Source: Allobosea psychrotolerans
GTDB taxonomy: Bacteria; Pseudomonadota; Alphaproteobacteria; Rhizobiales; Beijerinckiaceae
Direction of reading: 5' to 3'
DNA length: 64,000 nucleotides
Assembly (NCBI RefSeq): GCF_002917105.1
Contig: NZ_PQFZ01000004.1
Coordinates: 248,001-312,000, forward strand
The notes under the pieces are model-generated. The model was not told the DNA's origin and ran no database searches. It saw only the letters and a program-made list of their open reading frames with translations. Every line of letters begins with the position of its first letter. The stretch's first letter is position 1. The position numbers and the translations under genes are program-made. Positions 51,632 to 61,982 of the stretch are shown here, one piece after another.

Positions 51632-54600
51632 ATGCCTCGTTCAATCCAGTCGCCTGCCGAAGAGGTCGCCATTATCGGCGCCTCCTGTATACTTCCGGGC
51701 GCGAAATCTCTCGAAGAATTCTGGAAGCTATTACTGGCAGAGCGTAATGTGATTTCACCGCGTCCCCATGGGCGGTGGAACGTCGAGCGCTTCCTGAGAC
51801 CTGGCAAGCCGACCTCCGGTTTCTCCTATACGTTTGCTGGTGGCTATATCGACGACGCCTTTGCGTTCGACCCCATTCCTTTTGGTATTTCGCCGCGAGA
51901 GGCGCAGCAGATGGATCCGCAGCAGCGCCTGCTGCTCTGCGCGACATGGCGGGCGTTTGAGGATGCAGGTTTGCCGCCCTCGTCCCTGGCTGGTCAGAAT
52001 GTGGGCGTGTTCGTCGGTGCATCGGCCGCCGATTATCAAAGCGTGGGGGCGTTCGATCCGGCGGTGATCGGCAGCCACTTCATGACTGGCAATGCCCTGT
52101 CGATCCTCGCAAACAGGGTATCTTATGTCTTCGATCTGAAGGGGCCGAGCTTCACCGTCGACACGGCGTGCTCCTCCTCCTTCGTCGCGCTCGCGCAGGC
52201 GATGGCCGCGCTGCGCGCCGGCGATGTCGACATGGCGATCGTCGGCGGCGTGAATATGCTGCTTTCGCCGGTGCCGTTCATCGGCTTTTCGCAGGCGCGC
52301 ATGCTGTCGCCGACCGGGCTCTGCCGGCCGTTTTCCGACGAGGCTGACGGCTATGTTCGCTCGGAAGGCGCGGTTGTTCTGGTTCTTCAGCGATTGTCCG
52401 ACGCATCCGTGCCAGGCCGGCGTGTGCGCAGCGTCGTCGTCGCGGCCGCGACGAACTCCGATGGCCGCACGAACGGCATTTCGCTGCCTTCGCAGCAATC
52501 GCAGCAGCAGCTCATCGAGGATGTCTATGCGGCCGCACAGGTAGACCCCGAAAACCTCGCTTTCGTCGAGGCGCACGGCACCGGAACGAAGATCGGAGAC
52601 CCCATCGAAGCTGCCGCGATAGGCCAGGGGCTGGGGAAACGGCGGTCTGCTCCCCTGCCGATCGGCTCGGTCAAGTCCAATATCGGCCACCTGGAAGCGG
52701 CCTCGGGGCTGGCGGCGCTTTTGAAGGCCTGCATGGCGCTCGAGCACGGCGTGGTGCCACGGTCCCTGTTTGCCCGCAGCCGGCATGGTGCAATCGATTT
52801 CGAGGGGCTGAACCTCACGCCGATCACCGGCGCGCTGCCGGTGTCAGCCCGCGACGGCAGCATCTTCGCAGGCGTCTGCAATTACGGCTTCGGCGGCACC
52901 AACGGTCATGCGATCCTTCGTTCGGCCTCTGTCGCGAAGGTCATCGCGGCGCGACCGCTGCCGAAACGCGAGGCTGAAGTGCTGCTCGTCTCGGCAAGCA
53001 CAGCGGAGGGCTTGCAGCTTCGTGCGCATCAGATTGCGGGGGGGCTTGCTTCGGGGCTCGAGGCGCCGCAGGTCGCGACTGCTCTCGCTTATCAGCACGA
53101 ACTCATGCCGCACCGGCTGGCAATCCCGCTGTCGCCTTTGGGCGACGCGACGCACGACGCGGCCGACGCCCTACGCGCCTTCGGCGCGGGGACACTGCAG
53201 CAAAGTCGAGCCTTGAGCGCGATCGTCCACGGCGCGCCGCGCCGGGCAATCTTCGTCTTCAGCGGCAATGGCGGACAATACCCGCAGATGGGCAGGCTCG
53301 CCTATCAGAGCAACGCGGCCTTCCGGCGGGAGATCGACGAGATCGACCGTCTCTACCAGCCCCTTGCGGGCTGGTCGCTCGCGGAGCGTCTCCGCGACGG
53401 CGTCTCAGTGGAGCAACTCGAGCAGACCTCTGTCGCTCAGCCATTGATTTTCGCCGTCCAGTCGGCCCTGTCGGCCGTTCTCAAGCAGTATGGCGTCGAG
53501 CCTCTGGCCGCGATCGGGCACAGCGTCGGGGAGATCGCCGCTGCCGAGTGCTGCGGCTTCATCTCCAGGGTCGATGCGCTCCGCATCCTGCAGATCAGGA
53601 GCGAGCACCAGGAATTCGTGCGCGGCATGGGGCGCATGCTGGTGCTGGCGGCCGATCCGGCGTCGGTTCAGGATCTGATCGACGGGGCAGGGGCATCGGC
53701 CGTCGACTTCGCCGCCTATAACAGCGCGGCCTCGGTGACCGTCTCGGGCCCGGCCGACCAGATTGCCGCCATCGCCCAATTGGCGCGGCAGCGCCGGGTG
53801 GCGAGCGTGCTGCTGAATGTCGACTACCCCTTCCATTCCAGAGCGCTCGACGGCGTGGAAGCGAAAATCGTCGAGGATCTGTCGGGCTTCGCCGCCTCCG
53901 CAGCGAATACGCCGCTCTACTCGACCGTGACCGGTCGGTCCCTGGCTCATGACGAGCTCGATGCGCGCTATTGGTGGGACAATATCCGCCGTCCCGTTCG
54001 TTTCGTCGACGCGGTGGAAGCGGCTTTGGCCGCTTACCCCGAGGCTGCGGTCATCGAGCTGGCGCCGCGCGCCATCCTGCTCGGGCCGATCTCGGATATC
54101 TTGCGGGCGCGGGACGTGCAGAACCCGCTGCTGCAGACATTGTCGGCGAGCGATCCGGCCGCGCGGGACCCGATCCGGGGCATCGCGGCACGGATCGCGG
54201 CCCATGGGCTGAAGCATGACATGGCGGCCGTCTTCGGCGATGCGCCTCGCGGCATCGAACCCTTGCTGCCCTATCCTTTCCAGATGGGGGAATATCGCTT
54301 CGAGGCGACTTCGGAGGCCCTGAGCGCCCATGGCCGCCTGATCGCGAGCGAGCCGCTGCATCCGCTCCTCGGCGCTCGCGTGTCGGATGGCTCTCTCGAA
54401 TGGCGCAACCTGCTCGATCCGGTTCTGCTGCCTTACCTCGACGATCACAGGGTCGATGGCGGGGTCGTCCTGCCTGCCGCCGCGCTGATCGAGATGGCGT
54501 TGGCTGCCGGCACCGACATGATGGGATCGGTCCCGCTCGAGCTCGGCGAGTTCGACATCACCAGGGCGATGACCTTTGGCGATGACGAGACCCGCGAGGT

Positions 54601-57600
54601 TTCGACCCGCTATTTCGAGCATACCGAAACCGTCGAGATCTGGAGCAGGCGGCGCTTCGCAGGCAATGATTGGCTCCTGCACGCCCGCGGAACGCTCCGG
54701 CGCGTGCCGGGCCTCGCCGGGACGCTGCAGCCTGAGATTCCGAAAGTCGTGGAACCCATCCATAGCGAAGCGGCGGAAATCTACGCGGCGGCCGAGCGTG
54801 CCGGCTTGGGTTACGGACCGCGGTTCCGCATCGTCACCTCCACGCATAGGGATGAGACCGTCGGCGAGAGCCGTATGATCGTTCCAGCGGGCGGTGTCGG
54901 CGCCTATGACGACCTGCATGTTCTGCATCCGATTTCGCTGGATGGGAGCTTCCACGGCCTGTTCCTGGCGCGACCTCAGCGGGACGGCGAACGCAAGGCC
55001 TATCTGCCGATCCGTTTCCGGCAGATCCGCGTCTGGAAGCCGGGGACGGCCATAACCCATTCGGTGACGAAGCTGCTGAGGGAAACGGAGCGCTTCAAGA
55101 CTCTCTCGGTAGCTCTGCTCGACACGGAAGGCACCCTCGTCGCCTCCATCGAGGAGGCGGTCTTCCGGTCGGTGCATCTGGTCAAGCCGTTCATGGCGGA
55201 ACGGACCTTTCGGGACGAAAGCATCGCGCTCGGCGCGCTTTCGCTGCCAGCGACCGGGATCCTTGAGGAAGACGAGGGCACGAGCCGGCCGGAAGACATC
55301 CGGCAGATCGGATTGCTGCTCAAGGCCTTCTCCATATCCTTGGCGTGGACGCACTGCCAGGAGTTGCTCCCGGCCGGCGGCGACAACAGCTTTGAGGCTA
55401 TCGCGGCCGATCGCACCGTGGCGCCAGCGGCTCAGCCTCTCCTTGGAATGGCGCGCGACATTCTGGCGATGGCCGGCGGCCTGGAAAGCACGGTCGACGG
55501 AGCCCGCCTGTCGCAGGTCTTCGCCATGCCGTCCCCGGAGGTGATCCTCGGCACGCTGCTGCAGCGCTTCCCCCGTGCGAACCGGGAGATACGGCTTGCG
55601 GCGCAGGCGCTGAGCGAAGCCGGGGCGTTTCTGCGGACAGGCAAGCCAGGGCTGCGCTCTTCAAGCTTCGCCTACGATCAGTGGAGCCTGTGCACCATCT
55701 CGGTCCCGTTGCGCCGCGCTGTTGCAGGCGCGCTCGCGGCGTGGACGGCGTCGGCTCCGCGAAAGCTGCGGGTTCTCGTGGCCGGTGACTGGAATGGTGG
55801 TCTCATCGAAGCCTTGGTCGGGTTGGTGCAGCAGGGCAGGATTTCCGTGACGCTCGCCGTCGCGAACGCGGCAAGGGCCGAAGAGCAACGACACTGGCCC
55901 GGAGTTGGCAGTCTCTTCGATATTCTCGTTCTCGACGGTAGCGAGAAGAGAGTCTTCGCGGGGTTCGACGCCCTGATCAGCTTCAGCATGCCGCTCTCGC
56001 CGTACCACGCGACGAATGATGCGGCAGTGAGCGGTGCACTCGGCCTTCTGAGCGAAGCTGCGCCGATCCTGCTCGCGGAGCCCAGCGACGATGTGCACCT
56101 GGCATTCCTGCTCGGTGCCTCGACCCCTGCCGTCTGGCAGGATCGGGAGGGGTCCAGTCGCGCTGCTCCAGATACGCTCCAGCAGCGTCTCGAGGCGGCC
56201 CGCGCCACCGACATCGTCACGCAGCAGGTCGGCGAGGGGAGCCTCAATCTGGCCAGCGCTCGGGCGGGCCGCCGCCAGGCCCCCGAGGCGAAGCCGGACC
56301 ACGTCGCGATCGTGGCCGAGCCGGCCGGCGGTGACCTGCGTGCTCGATTCGGGCTGGTGACGGCCGAAGTCTTTGACCGGGACCAGCTCGACGCGCTGGG
56401 CTCCTGGCTCGCCGCGCTGCCGGCGGGCGAGCCCGCGACGATCGTGGTCGCGCCGGAGGCGCCCGATGCGGCGCCTTGCGGCAGGCTTGCCGCCCGCATC
56501 GAGGCCCTGGCCGCGCTGTTGAAGCTTCTGGGCGATGTCGAGCGCCCCTGCCGAATGATCGTCCTGACCGAGGCTGCACGCGTCGGCACCATGGACCATG
56601 CCGGCGAGGATGCCGGCGTCTGGGCGTTCATGCGCGTCGCGATCAATGAGTTTCCGGAGATCGATCTGCGGCTGGTCGATGTCGAAAGCGCCTCAGCGGC
56701 TGCGCGCGTCAGCGAGATCCTGTCCTTCGATGATACCGAGCGCGAATTGCGGATCACGGCGACCGGTATCGAGGTCAATCGCATCAGGCGCGGCCTGGTC
56801 AGCGACACGCCCCTTGGCCAGGACGAGCGCGCGGTGCTGCACTTCGCCGACGGCGTGGGGCTGGACGGCTTCGAGTGGCACAGACAGCCGCGCCGCGCGC
56901 CGGCGGATGGCGAGATCGAGGTCGAGGTCGTCGCGGCGGGCCTGAACTATCGCGACGTGATGGTCGGCCTCGGCGTTCTGGACGACGATCTGCTCGGCGC
57001 CGGACTGACGCGCGCCGCACTCGGCTTCGAATGCTCTGGGCGGGTCCTGCGGGTTGGGCCTGGGGTGACGCAACACCGCCCGGGCGATGCGGTGATGGGC
57101 TTTGCAGCAGGCGCCTTCGCTTCCCACATCGTTTGCCCGGACTGGCATTTCTTCCCGGTTCCCGACACGCTCGATCTGGAGGCGGCGGCGACGATCCCCG
57201 TCGTCTTCGCGACCGCCTGGTACGCCCTCGTGGAGCGGGGTCATATCCGTCCGGGAGAGGATGTGCTGGTGCATGGCGCGGCCGGCGGCGTCGGTCTTGC
57301 GGCCATCCAGATTGCCAAGCTGCATCAGGCGCGGGTTCTTGGAACGGCGAGCAACGAAGCGCGGCGCGCCATCGCCAAGGCCGCCGGTGCGGATGAGGTT
57401 TTCGATTCGCGGCAGGAGCGGTTCGCAGGCGCCATCCGGGAGCATGTCGGGAGCGTCGATGTCGTACTCAATTCCTTGGCCGGCTCCGCCATGCTGGCCA
57501 GCTTCAAGCTGCTGAAGCCGTTCGGCCGCTTTCTCGAACTTGGCAAGCGCGACTTCCTGGACAATACGCAGCTCGCGCTGCGGCCCTTCCTGCGCAACAT

Positions 57601-59071
57601 CGCCTATAGCGGCGTTGATCTCGATGAGCTGCTCGCCGCCGATCCAGGCCTTGTTCGCGAGATGATGTCGAAGCTCTCCGAGGCGTTCCGAAGCGGCGCC
57701 TTGCGGCCGCTCACCTATCGGAGCTTTGAATCCTACGAGGTCGGCGCGGCGTTCCGGAGCATGCAGGCCTCCGAGCATGTCGGCAAGATCGTCATCAGGC
57801 CGCCATCGGCGGCGCGCGTCGATATCGCCTCGTTGTCCTATAAGGTGCGCCCGGGCCTCTATGCCGTTGTCGGCGGGACAGCAGGTCTCGGCTTTGCGAC
57901 GGCGCAATGGCTGGCACGGAAGGGGGCCTCGCATATCGCATTGCTGTCCCGGCGCGGGGTGGTCGAAGAGGCGCTGGTTCAGCTTCTGGCCGAGATGCGA
58001 GCGAGCGGCGTACAGGTCGTCGTCGAAGCGCTGGACGTCGGTGACGCCGCAGCGGTGCGAGAGGCCGTCACCCGGCTGACCGAGGCTCACGGCCCGCTTC
58101 GCGGCGTCGTTCACGCCGCCGTGCATCTCGATGACGGGCTGATCGCCAATCTCTCGCCCGAGCGCCTCCAGGCCGTCCTGCGAACGAAGGTGGACGGCAT
58201 CGTCAATCTCGACGAGGCGACCCGCGATCAGCCGCTCGATGTCTTCGTGGCCTATTCCTCGGCGACGACGCTGGTAGGCAGCCCGGGGCAGGCCGCCTAT
58301 GTCGCAGCCAACGGTTTCCTCGAAGGCTTCATGCGCCGCCGCCGCGAGCTTGGAAAGCCGGCTTTGGCGATAGGCTGGGGCGCGATTTCGGATGTCGGGA
58401 TCATCGCGCGCGACAAGCAGCTCGGACAGCGCCTGCGCCGGACGACCGGAGTCGTCCCGATGCGCTCCTTCGAGGCGCTTGCGCATCTGGGGCGGCTGCT
58501 GAGCCTCGGCAACAGCATCGAGCCGGTTCAATTCCTGGCCGGCATCGCCCAGGGGGGCGGAGCCGAGAAGCTGGCCTTGTTGAGGAGCGCGGCTTTCATC
58601 GATCTGGGTTTTCTCGACAGCGAGGCCAGGCGAGGCCAGACCGAGGAACTGGCTTCCGACCTTCATGGCAAGAGCCGGGAAGAGGCGATCGAGATCGTCA
58701 CCGGTATCCTGCGGCGCGAGGTGGCGGAGATCCTGCGCATGGCGGAAAGCAAGATCGACCTCGCGCGCCCCCTGGCCGAGCTCGGCCTCGATTCGCTGAT
58801 GGCGCTGGAACTCCATATGGCGCTCGAGACGGCGATCGGCGTGCAGATTGCGGTGGTCGGGGCCGGCGACCGCAACCTCGGCGACATGGCCGCCGCCATC
58901 GTGGGGCAGCTCAATCAGGCCCAGGACGAGGTTGAAGAACCCACGGGCGAGAGCATGCAGTCGACGATCGTCAGACTTGCGAGCGTGCATTCGACGATGG
59001 AATTATCTCAAGAGGAGGCGGGCCAGCTCGAGCAGATGGTTCGCAAGTCGAGCCGCGGTGTCGCACGATGA
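51632..59071 (+). CDS. Fully reducing type I polyketide synthase/fatty acid synthase-like, RkpA/WcbR type
   Basis: A 2479-residue single-module megasynthase. Order: KS about 10-435 (DTACSSS with Cys180, EAHGTGT His315, NIGHLE His353). AT about 535-850 (GHSVGE Ser631; VDYPFHS suggests malonyl use). DH about 920-1190 (H-RVD-G-GVVL-P, His939). A linker with inactive MT/KR-like folds about 1190-1730. ER about 1745-2060 (GAAGGVGLAAIQ near 1881). KR about 2070-2260 (GGTAGLG near 2081; LDDGLI indicates a B-type ketoreductase). ACP about 2350-2425 (LGLDSLM, Ser2388). There is no thioesterase, and the stop overlaps the alpha-oxoamine synthase start. The product is probably a saturated long chain for the capsule lipid. 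ATG 51632 is preferred to TTG 51593. Confidence 0.92.
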   Translation: MPRSIQSPAEEVAIIGASCILPGAKSLEEFWKLLLAERNVISPRPHGRWNVERFLRPGKPTSGFSYTFAGGYIDDAFAFDPIPFGISPREAQQMDPQQRLLLCATWRAFEDAGLPPSSLAGQNVGVFVGASAADYQSVGAFDPAVIGSHFMTGNALSILANRVSYVFDLKGPSFTVDTACSSSFVALAQAMAALRAGDVDMAIVGGVNMLLSPVPFIGFSQARMLSPTGLCRPFSDEADGYVRSEGAVVLVLQRLSDASVPGRRVRSVVVAAATNSDGRTNGISLPSQQSQQQLIEDVYAAAQVDPENLAFVEAHGTGTKIGDPIEAAAIGQGLGKRRSAPLPIGSVKSNIGHLEAASGLAALLKACMALEHGVVPRSLFARSRHGAIDFEGLNLTPITGALPVSARDGSIFAGVCNYGFGGTNGHAILRSASVAKVIAARPLPKREAEVLLVSASTAEGLQLRAHQIAGGLASGLEAPQVATALAYQHELMPHRLAIPLSPLGDATHDAADALRAFGAGTLQQSRALSAIVHGAPRRAIFVFSGNGGQYPQMGRLAYQSNAAFRREIDEIDRLYQPLAGWSLAERLRDGVSVEQLEQTSVAQPLIFAVQSALSAVLKQYGVEPLAAIGHSVGEIAAAECCGFISRVDALRILQIRSEHQEFVRGMGRMLVLAADPASVQDLIDGAGASAVDFAAYNSAASVTVSGPADQIAAIAQLARQRRVASVLLNVDYPFHSRALDGVEAKIVEDLSGFAASAANTPLYSTVTGRSLAHDELDARYWWDNIRRPVRFVDAVEAALAAYPEAAVIELAPRAILLGPISDILRARDVQNPLLQTLSASDPAARDPIRGIAARIAAHGLKHDMAAVFGDAPRGIEPLLPYPFQMGEYRFEATSEALSAHGRLIASEPLHPLLGARVSDGSLEWRNLLDPVLLPYLDDHRVDGGVVLPAAALIEMALAAGTDMMGSVPLELGEFDITRAMTFGDDETREVSTRYFEHTETVEIWSRRRFAGNDWLLHARGTLRRVPGLAGTLQPEIPKVVEPIHSEAAEIYAAAERAGLGYGPRFRIVTSTHRDETVGESRMIVPAGGVGAYDDLHVLHPISLDGSFHGLFLARPQRDGERKAYLPIRFRQIRVWKPGTAITHSVTKLLRETERFKTLSVALLDTEGTLVASIEEAVFRSVHLVKPFMAERTFRDESIALGALSLPATGILEEDEGTSRPEDIRQIGLLLKAFSISLAWTHCQELLPAGGDNSFEAIAADRTVAPAAQPLLGMARDILAMAGGLESTVDGARLSQVFAMPSPEVILGTLLQRFPRANREIRLAAQALSEAGAFLRTGKPGLRSSSFAYDQWSLCTISVPLRRAVAGALAAWTASAPRKLRVLVAGDWNGGLIEALVGLVQQGRISVTLAVANAARAEEQRHWPGVGSLFDILVLDGSEKRVFAGFDALISFSMPLSPYHATNDAAVSGALGLLSEAAPILLAEPSDDVHLAFLLGASTPAVWQDREGSSRAAPDTLQQRLEAARATDIVTQQVGEGSLNLASARAGRRQAPEAKPDHVAIVAEPAGGDLRARFGLVTAEVFDRDQLDALGSWLAALPAGEPATIVVAPEAPDAAPCGRLAARIEALAALLKLLGDVERPCRMIVLTEAARVGTMDHAGEDAGVWAFMRVAINEFPEIDLRLVDVESASAAARVSEILSFDDTERELRITATGIEVNRIRRGLVSDTPLGQDERAVLHFADGVGLDGFEWHRQPRRAPADGEIEVEVVAAGLNYRDVMVGLGVLDDDLLGAGLTRAALGFECSGRVLRVGPGVTQHRPGDAVMGFAAGAFASHIVCPDWHFFPVPDTLDLEAAATIPVVFATAWYALVERGHIRPGEDVLVHGAAGGVGLAAIQIAKLHQARVLGTASNEARRAIAKAAGADEVFDSRQERFAGAIREHVGSVDVVLNSLAGSAMLASFKLLKPFGRFLELGKRDFLDNTQLALRPFLRNIAYSGVDLDELLAADPGLVREMMSKLSEAFRSGALRPLTYRSFESYEVGAAFRSMQASEHVGKIVIRPPSAARVDIASLSYKVRPGLYAVVGGTAGLGFATAQWLARKGASHIALLSRRGVVEEALVQLLAEMRASGVQVVVEALDVGDAAAVREAVTRLTEAHGPLRGVVHAAVHLDDGLIANLSPERLQAVLRTKVDGIVNLDEATRDQPLDVFVAYSSATTLVGSPGQAAYVAANGFLEGFMRRRRELGKPALAIGWGAISDVGIIARDKQLGQRLRRTTGVVPMRSFEALAHLGRLLSLGNSIEPVQFLAGIAQGGGAEKLALLRSAAFIDLGFLDSEARRGQTEELASDLHGKSREEAIEIVTGILRREVAEILRMAESKIDLARPLAELGLDSLMALELHMALETAIGVQIAVVGAGDRNLGDMAAAIVGQLNQAQDEVEEPTGESMQSTIVRLASVHSTMELSQEEAGQLEQMVRKSSRGVAR

Positions 59072-60423
59072 TCCCTAGTGACGGCAATCCATTGTCTGAT
59101 GATGCCCTGGCGGATCTGCTGGCGCGGATGAGCGAGGCCCCGAAGGCTGCCCCAGCGACCCCTGCACGTCCGAGCCGGCCTGCGAGGCAATACAGCGTCG
59201 CCTTCGAAGACCACCCGCTCTATCAGCAGATGAAATTCCAACGCGGCTTCGCAGCCTTCGCGGGATTGCAAAGCCCCTATTATCGACAGCACGATGTCAG
59301 GGCCGGTGCGGTCTCCGTCATCGAAGGCAAGCCCGTCGTCAACTTCGCCTCCTATGACTATCTGGGCCTCAACGGGCATCCCGAGATCACCCAGGCCATC
59401 GCGAAAGCGGCGGGCGAGTTCGGCAGCTCGGTGTCCGCCAGCCGGATCAGCGCGGGCGAGCGCAGCGTCCATCGCGCGTTGGAGCGGGCGATCGCGCGGA
59501 ACTACGAGGCGCAGGACTGCATCGCTTTCGTGTCCGGCCATGCCGGGGCGGTCTCGACGATTGCGACCCTGCTCGGGCCGAAGGACCTGCTCGTCCATGA
59601 TGCCCTCATCCACAACTGCGTCGTGGTCGGCGCGCAGCTCGCGGGCTGCACGCGACGGCTTTTCCCCCATAACGATCTCGACGCGCTCGAAGCGATGCTC
59701 GCGGCGGACCGCCATCGCTTCGAGCGGGTGCTGATCGTCAGCGAGGGGTTGTTTTCAATGGACGGCGACGGCCCCGATCTCGGCCGCCTGATCGCCATCA
59801 AGCAGGACTTCTCCGCCTGGCTGATGATCGACGACGCTCATGGGCTCGGCGTCCTCGGCACGCGTGGACGCGGCGTCTTCGAGCATCAGCAGGTGGCGCC
59901 GGACGGGGTCGATCTCTGGCTCGGTACGCTTTCGAAGACGCTGGTCAGTTGCGGCGGCTATGTCGCGGGCTGCGAGGCGGTGGTCGATCTGCTCAAGCAT
60001 CAGGCGCCCGGCTTCGTCTACAGCGTGGGCATGCCGGCGCCGGCAGCCGTCGCGTCCACCGTGGCGCTTCAACTGATGGAGCGCGAGCCGGAGCGTGTCG
60101 AGCGTTTGCAGCGCCAGTCGCAACGCTTCCATGCGCGCGCCGTGGCGGCCGGGCTCGACACCGGCGCGAGCTGGGGCTTTGGCGTCATTCCGATCATCAT
60201 CGGCGAGACGGTTGCGACCCTGGTCCTTGCCGAGCGGCTGCTTGCCAAGGGCATCAACGCCTTCCCGATCGTGCCGCCCGGAGTTCCGGAGAAGGCCGCG
60301 AGGCTGCGCTTCTTCATCAATGCAACGCATAGCGACCAGCAGATCGACGATGCGGTCGATTGCGTGGTGCAGGAAGTCGGCGCTCTCGCTGATGTCTCGC
60401 TGAAGGAGATCCTGCGTCGCTGA
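59068..60423 (+). CDS. Alpha-oxoamine synthase (AONS/SPT-like), RkpG/WcbT type
   Basis: A 451-residue fold-type I PLP enzyme that condenses an acyl thioester with an amino acid and loses CO2. NFASYDYLGLNGHPEI is at about residue 92, SRISAGERSVHRALE near 130, MIDDAHGLGVLG near 253 and the PLP lysine in LGTLSKTLVSCGGYV (Lys290). About 60 extra N-terminal residues compared with BioF (Pro/Ala-rich linker) may dock to the PKS. The start ATGA overlaps the PKS stop by 4 bp. As the PKS has no thioesterase, this enzyme is the likely chain-releasing catalyst, forming an alpha-amino-ketone (Gly, Ala or Ser cosubstrate unknown). Confidence 0.88.
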   Translation: MIPSDGNPLSDDALADLLARMSEAPKAAPATPARPSRPARQYSVAFEDHPLYQQMKFQRGFAAFAGLQSPYYRQHDVRAGAVSVIEGKPVVNFASYDYLGLNGHPEITQAIAKAAGEFGSSVSASRISAGERSVHRALERAIARNYEAQDCIAFVSGHAGAVSTIATLLGPKDLLVHDALIHNCVVVGAQLAGCTRRLFPHNDLDALEAMLAADRHRFERVLIVSEGLFSMDGDGPDLGRLIAIKQDFSAWLMIDDAHGLGVLGTRGRGVFEHQQVAPDGVDLWLGTLSKTLVSCGGYVAGCEAVVDLLKHQAPGFVYSVGMPAPAAVASTVALQLMEREPERVERLQRQSQRFHARAVAAGLDTGASWGFGVIPIIIGETVATLVLAERLLAKGINAFPIVPPGVPEKAARLRFFINATHSDQQIDDAVDCVVQEVGALADVSLKEILRR

Positions 60424-60504
60424 GAGAGGCTAAGCCAGAGGCGTTTGGCTGGCAGCGCGACAGAGGGCGCAGGCGCCTCTCTCGAAGCTTGCCGCATTCC
60501 CCGA

Positions 60505-60526
60505 CGCAGGAAGCTGCCTTCCTGCG
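60505..60526. terminator. Strong hairpin between oxoamine synthase and GT4 gene
   Basis: CGCAGGAAG (60505-60513) and CTTCCTGCG (60518-60526) form a perfect 9-bp stem with a CTGC loop, 82 nt after the oxoamine synthase stop. No T-run follows. It is a likely terminator or attenuator separating the PKS operon from the GT4 gene. Confidence 0.5.
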
Positions 60527-60592
60527 CGCGACGAAGAGTTCTGGACAATTCACCTGACTGCGACGTGATCTAGCGCAAAGAGGCGGCTAACG

Positions 60593-61918
60593 GTGTCAAA
60601 GAGCATCCTTCTCGAAGCCCACGCCCTGACCCTGAAGCAGGGCACGGGGATAGCCACCTATGCGCGCAATCTGGCCCATACGGCGAGCGGGCTCGGCCAT
60701 GATGTCGAGCTGCTGATCGGCATCGACCGTGCGGTCAACCGTCGGAATCCTCTGCTGTCGGAGGTCGCCCTGAGCGATGTCGTCGATCCGAAAGCGATCG
60801 ATCCGCTGCAATGGGCAGGTCGCGCGGTCGACTGGACGATCGGTGTCCCCGGCGGGGCGAAGGCGCAGCGATTGCCCGCGCCGCGCATCGTCCTCGATCC
60901 GAGCTCGGGCGCAGCCGCCGAAAGGCGGCATCCGATGCATGGCGCCGTGCGGCTATGGGAGCGGTCCTATCTGCATTTCAATCGCTTCGGCCGGCGCATG
61001 GCGGTCGTGCCTGAGGGGCGCCATGATCTGTTTCACGCGACGCGTCCGACGCCGGCTTTTGTAAAGAATTCAGCTAATGTCTATACTATACATGACATAG
61101 TTCCGTTGAGATTGCCTTATTCAACGCTCGATAATAAGAAATATTTTTATAATATGATCAAGCATATCGTCGCCAAGGCTGATCATATCGTTACGGTATC
61201 GGATTTTACGAGGCGGGATGTGCTTGAGTTTTTTGATGTTCCGGAGGATCGTATAACCAATACGTGGCAGTCCGTTTCACTGGACCCGGCCGCATTATCG
61301 ATCTCGGATGACGATGCGGCGCGCGATATCGGCAATCGCTACGGGCTGGACTTCAAGGACTATTTTCTTTTCCTGGGAGCAGTCGAGCCGAAGAAGAACA
61401 TTTCGCGCATGGTCGAGGCCTTCGCGGCTTCAGGGACGACCCGGCCCCTCGTGCTCGTGGGCGGGCTTGGCTGGCAATATGAGCGTGACCTTGAAGCGCT
61501 GAAGGACGAGCGCCTCCTGAGCTGGCGCTTCGATGGCACGCATATCAAGCCGGAGCGTCGCGTCCAGCGCTTGCCTTATGTTCCCCTGGCGTCGCTCCTG
61601 TCGCTGATCCGTGGTGCGCGGGCGGTGCTGTTCCCGTCATTATATGAGGGCTTCGGGCTGCCGGTTCTGGAAGCGATGCTGCTGGGGACGCCGACGATCA
61701 CATCGAATACGAGCTCCCTGCCCGAGGTTGCCGGAGATGCTGCGCTGTTCGTCAACCCCTACAAGATCGAGGACATCCGCGATGCCATCAAGGCGATCGA
61801 CGCGGATGCGGATCTGCGCGCCGAGCTGTCCAGCCGTGGGCGCAAACGCGCGGAGTTCTTTTCCTCCGAGCGCTACGCCGAGCGGATGAAGGCGGTCTAT
61901 GATCGCGTGCTGGGATAG
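60593..61918 (+). CDS. GT4-family glycosyltransferase 2
   Basis: A 441-residue GT-B glycosyltransferase with TGIATYARNLAHTASGLGHD near residue 18, FLGAVEPKKNISRMVEAFAA near 260 and the donor motif SLYEGFGLPVLEAMLLGTPT near 350. GTG start at 60593. The segment encoding about residues 155-235 (61058-61300) is strikingly AT-rich with non-preferred codons, while both flanks are GC-rich, which suggests mosaic origin. Donor sugar unknown; mannosyltransferase-like in general pattern. Confidence 0.87.
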   Translation: MSKSILLEAHALTLKQGTGIATYARNLAHTASGLGHDVELLIGIDRAVNRRNPLLSEVALSDVVDPKAIDPLQWAGRAVDWTIGVPGGAKAQRLPAPRIVLDPSSGAAAERRHPMHGAVRLWERSYLHFNRFGRRMAVVPEGRHDLFHATRPTPAFVKNSANVYTIHDIVPLRLPYSTLDNKKYFYNMIKHIVAKADHIVTVSDFTRRDVLEFFDVPEDRITNTWQSVSLDPAALSISDDDAARDIGNRYGLDFKDYFLFLGAVEPKKNISRMVEAFAASGTTRPLVLVGGLGWQYERDLEALKDERLLSWRFDGTHIKPERRVQRLPYVPLASLLSLIRGARAVLFPSLYEGFGLPVLEAMLLGTPTITSNTSSLPEVAGDAALFVNPYKIEDIRDAIKAIDADADLRAELSSRGRKRAEFFSSERYAERMKAVYDRVLG

Positions 61919-61982
61919 AGCAGCCGCCCGATCCGTCTGGCGTACAACGGATCTGAGGAGGATCCGCGCCATCGCAATCAAG

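Noticed and set aside
56693..58990. 765-residue minus-strand open frame opposite the PKS ER-KR-ACP region
   Set aside because: Antisense shadow of well-conserved PKS domains; no recognisable motif of its own.
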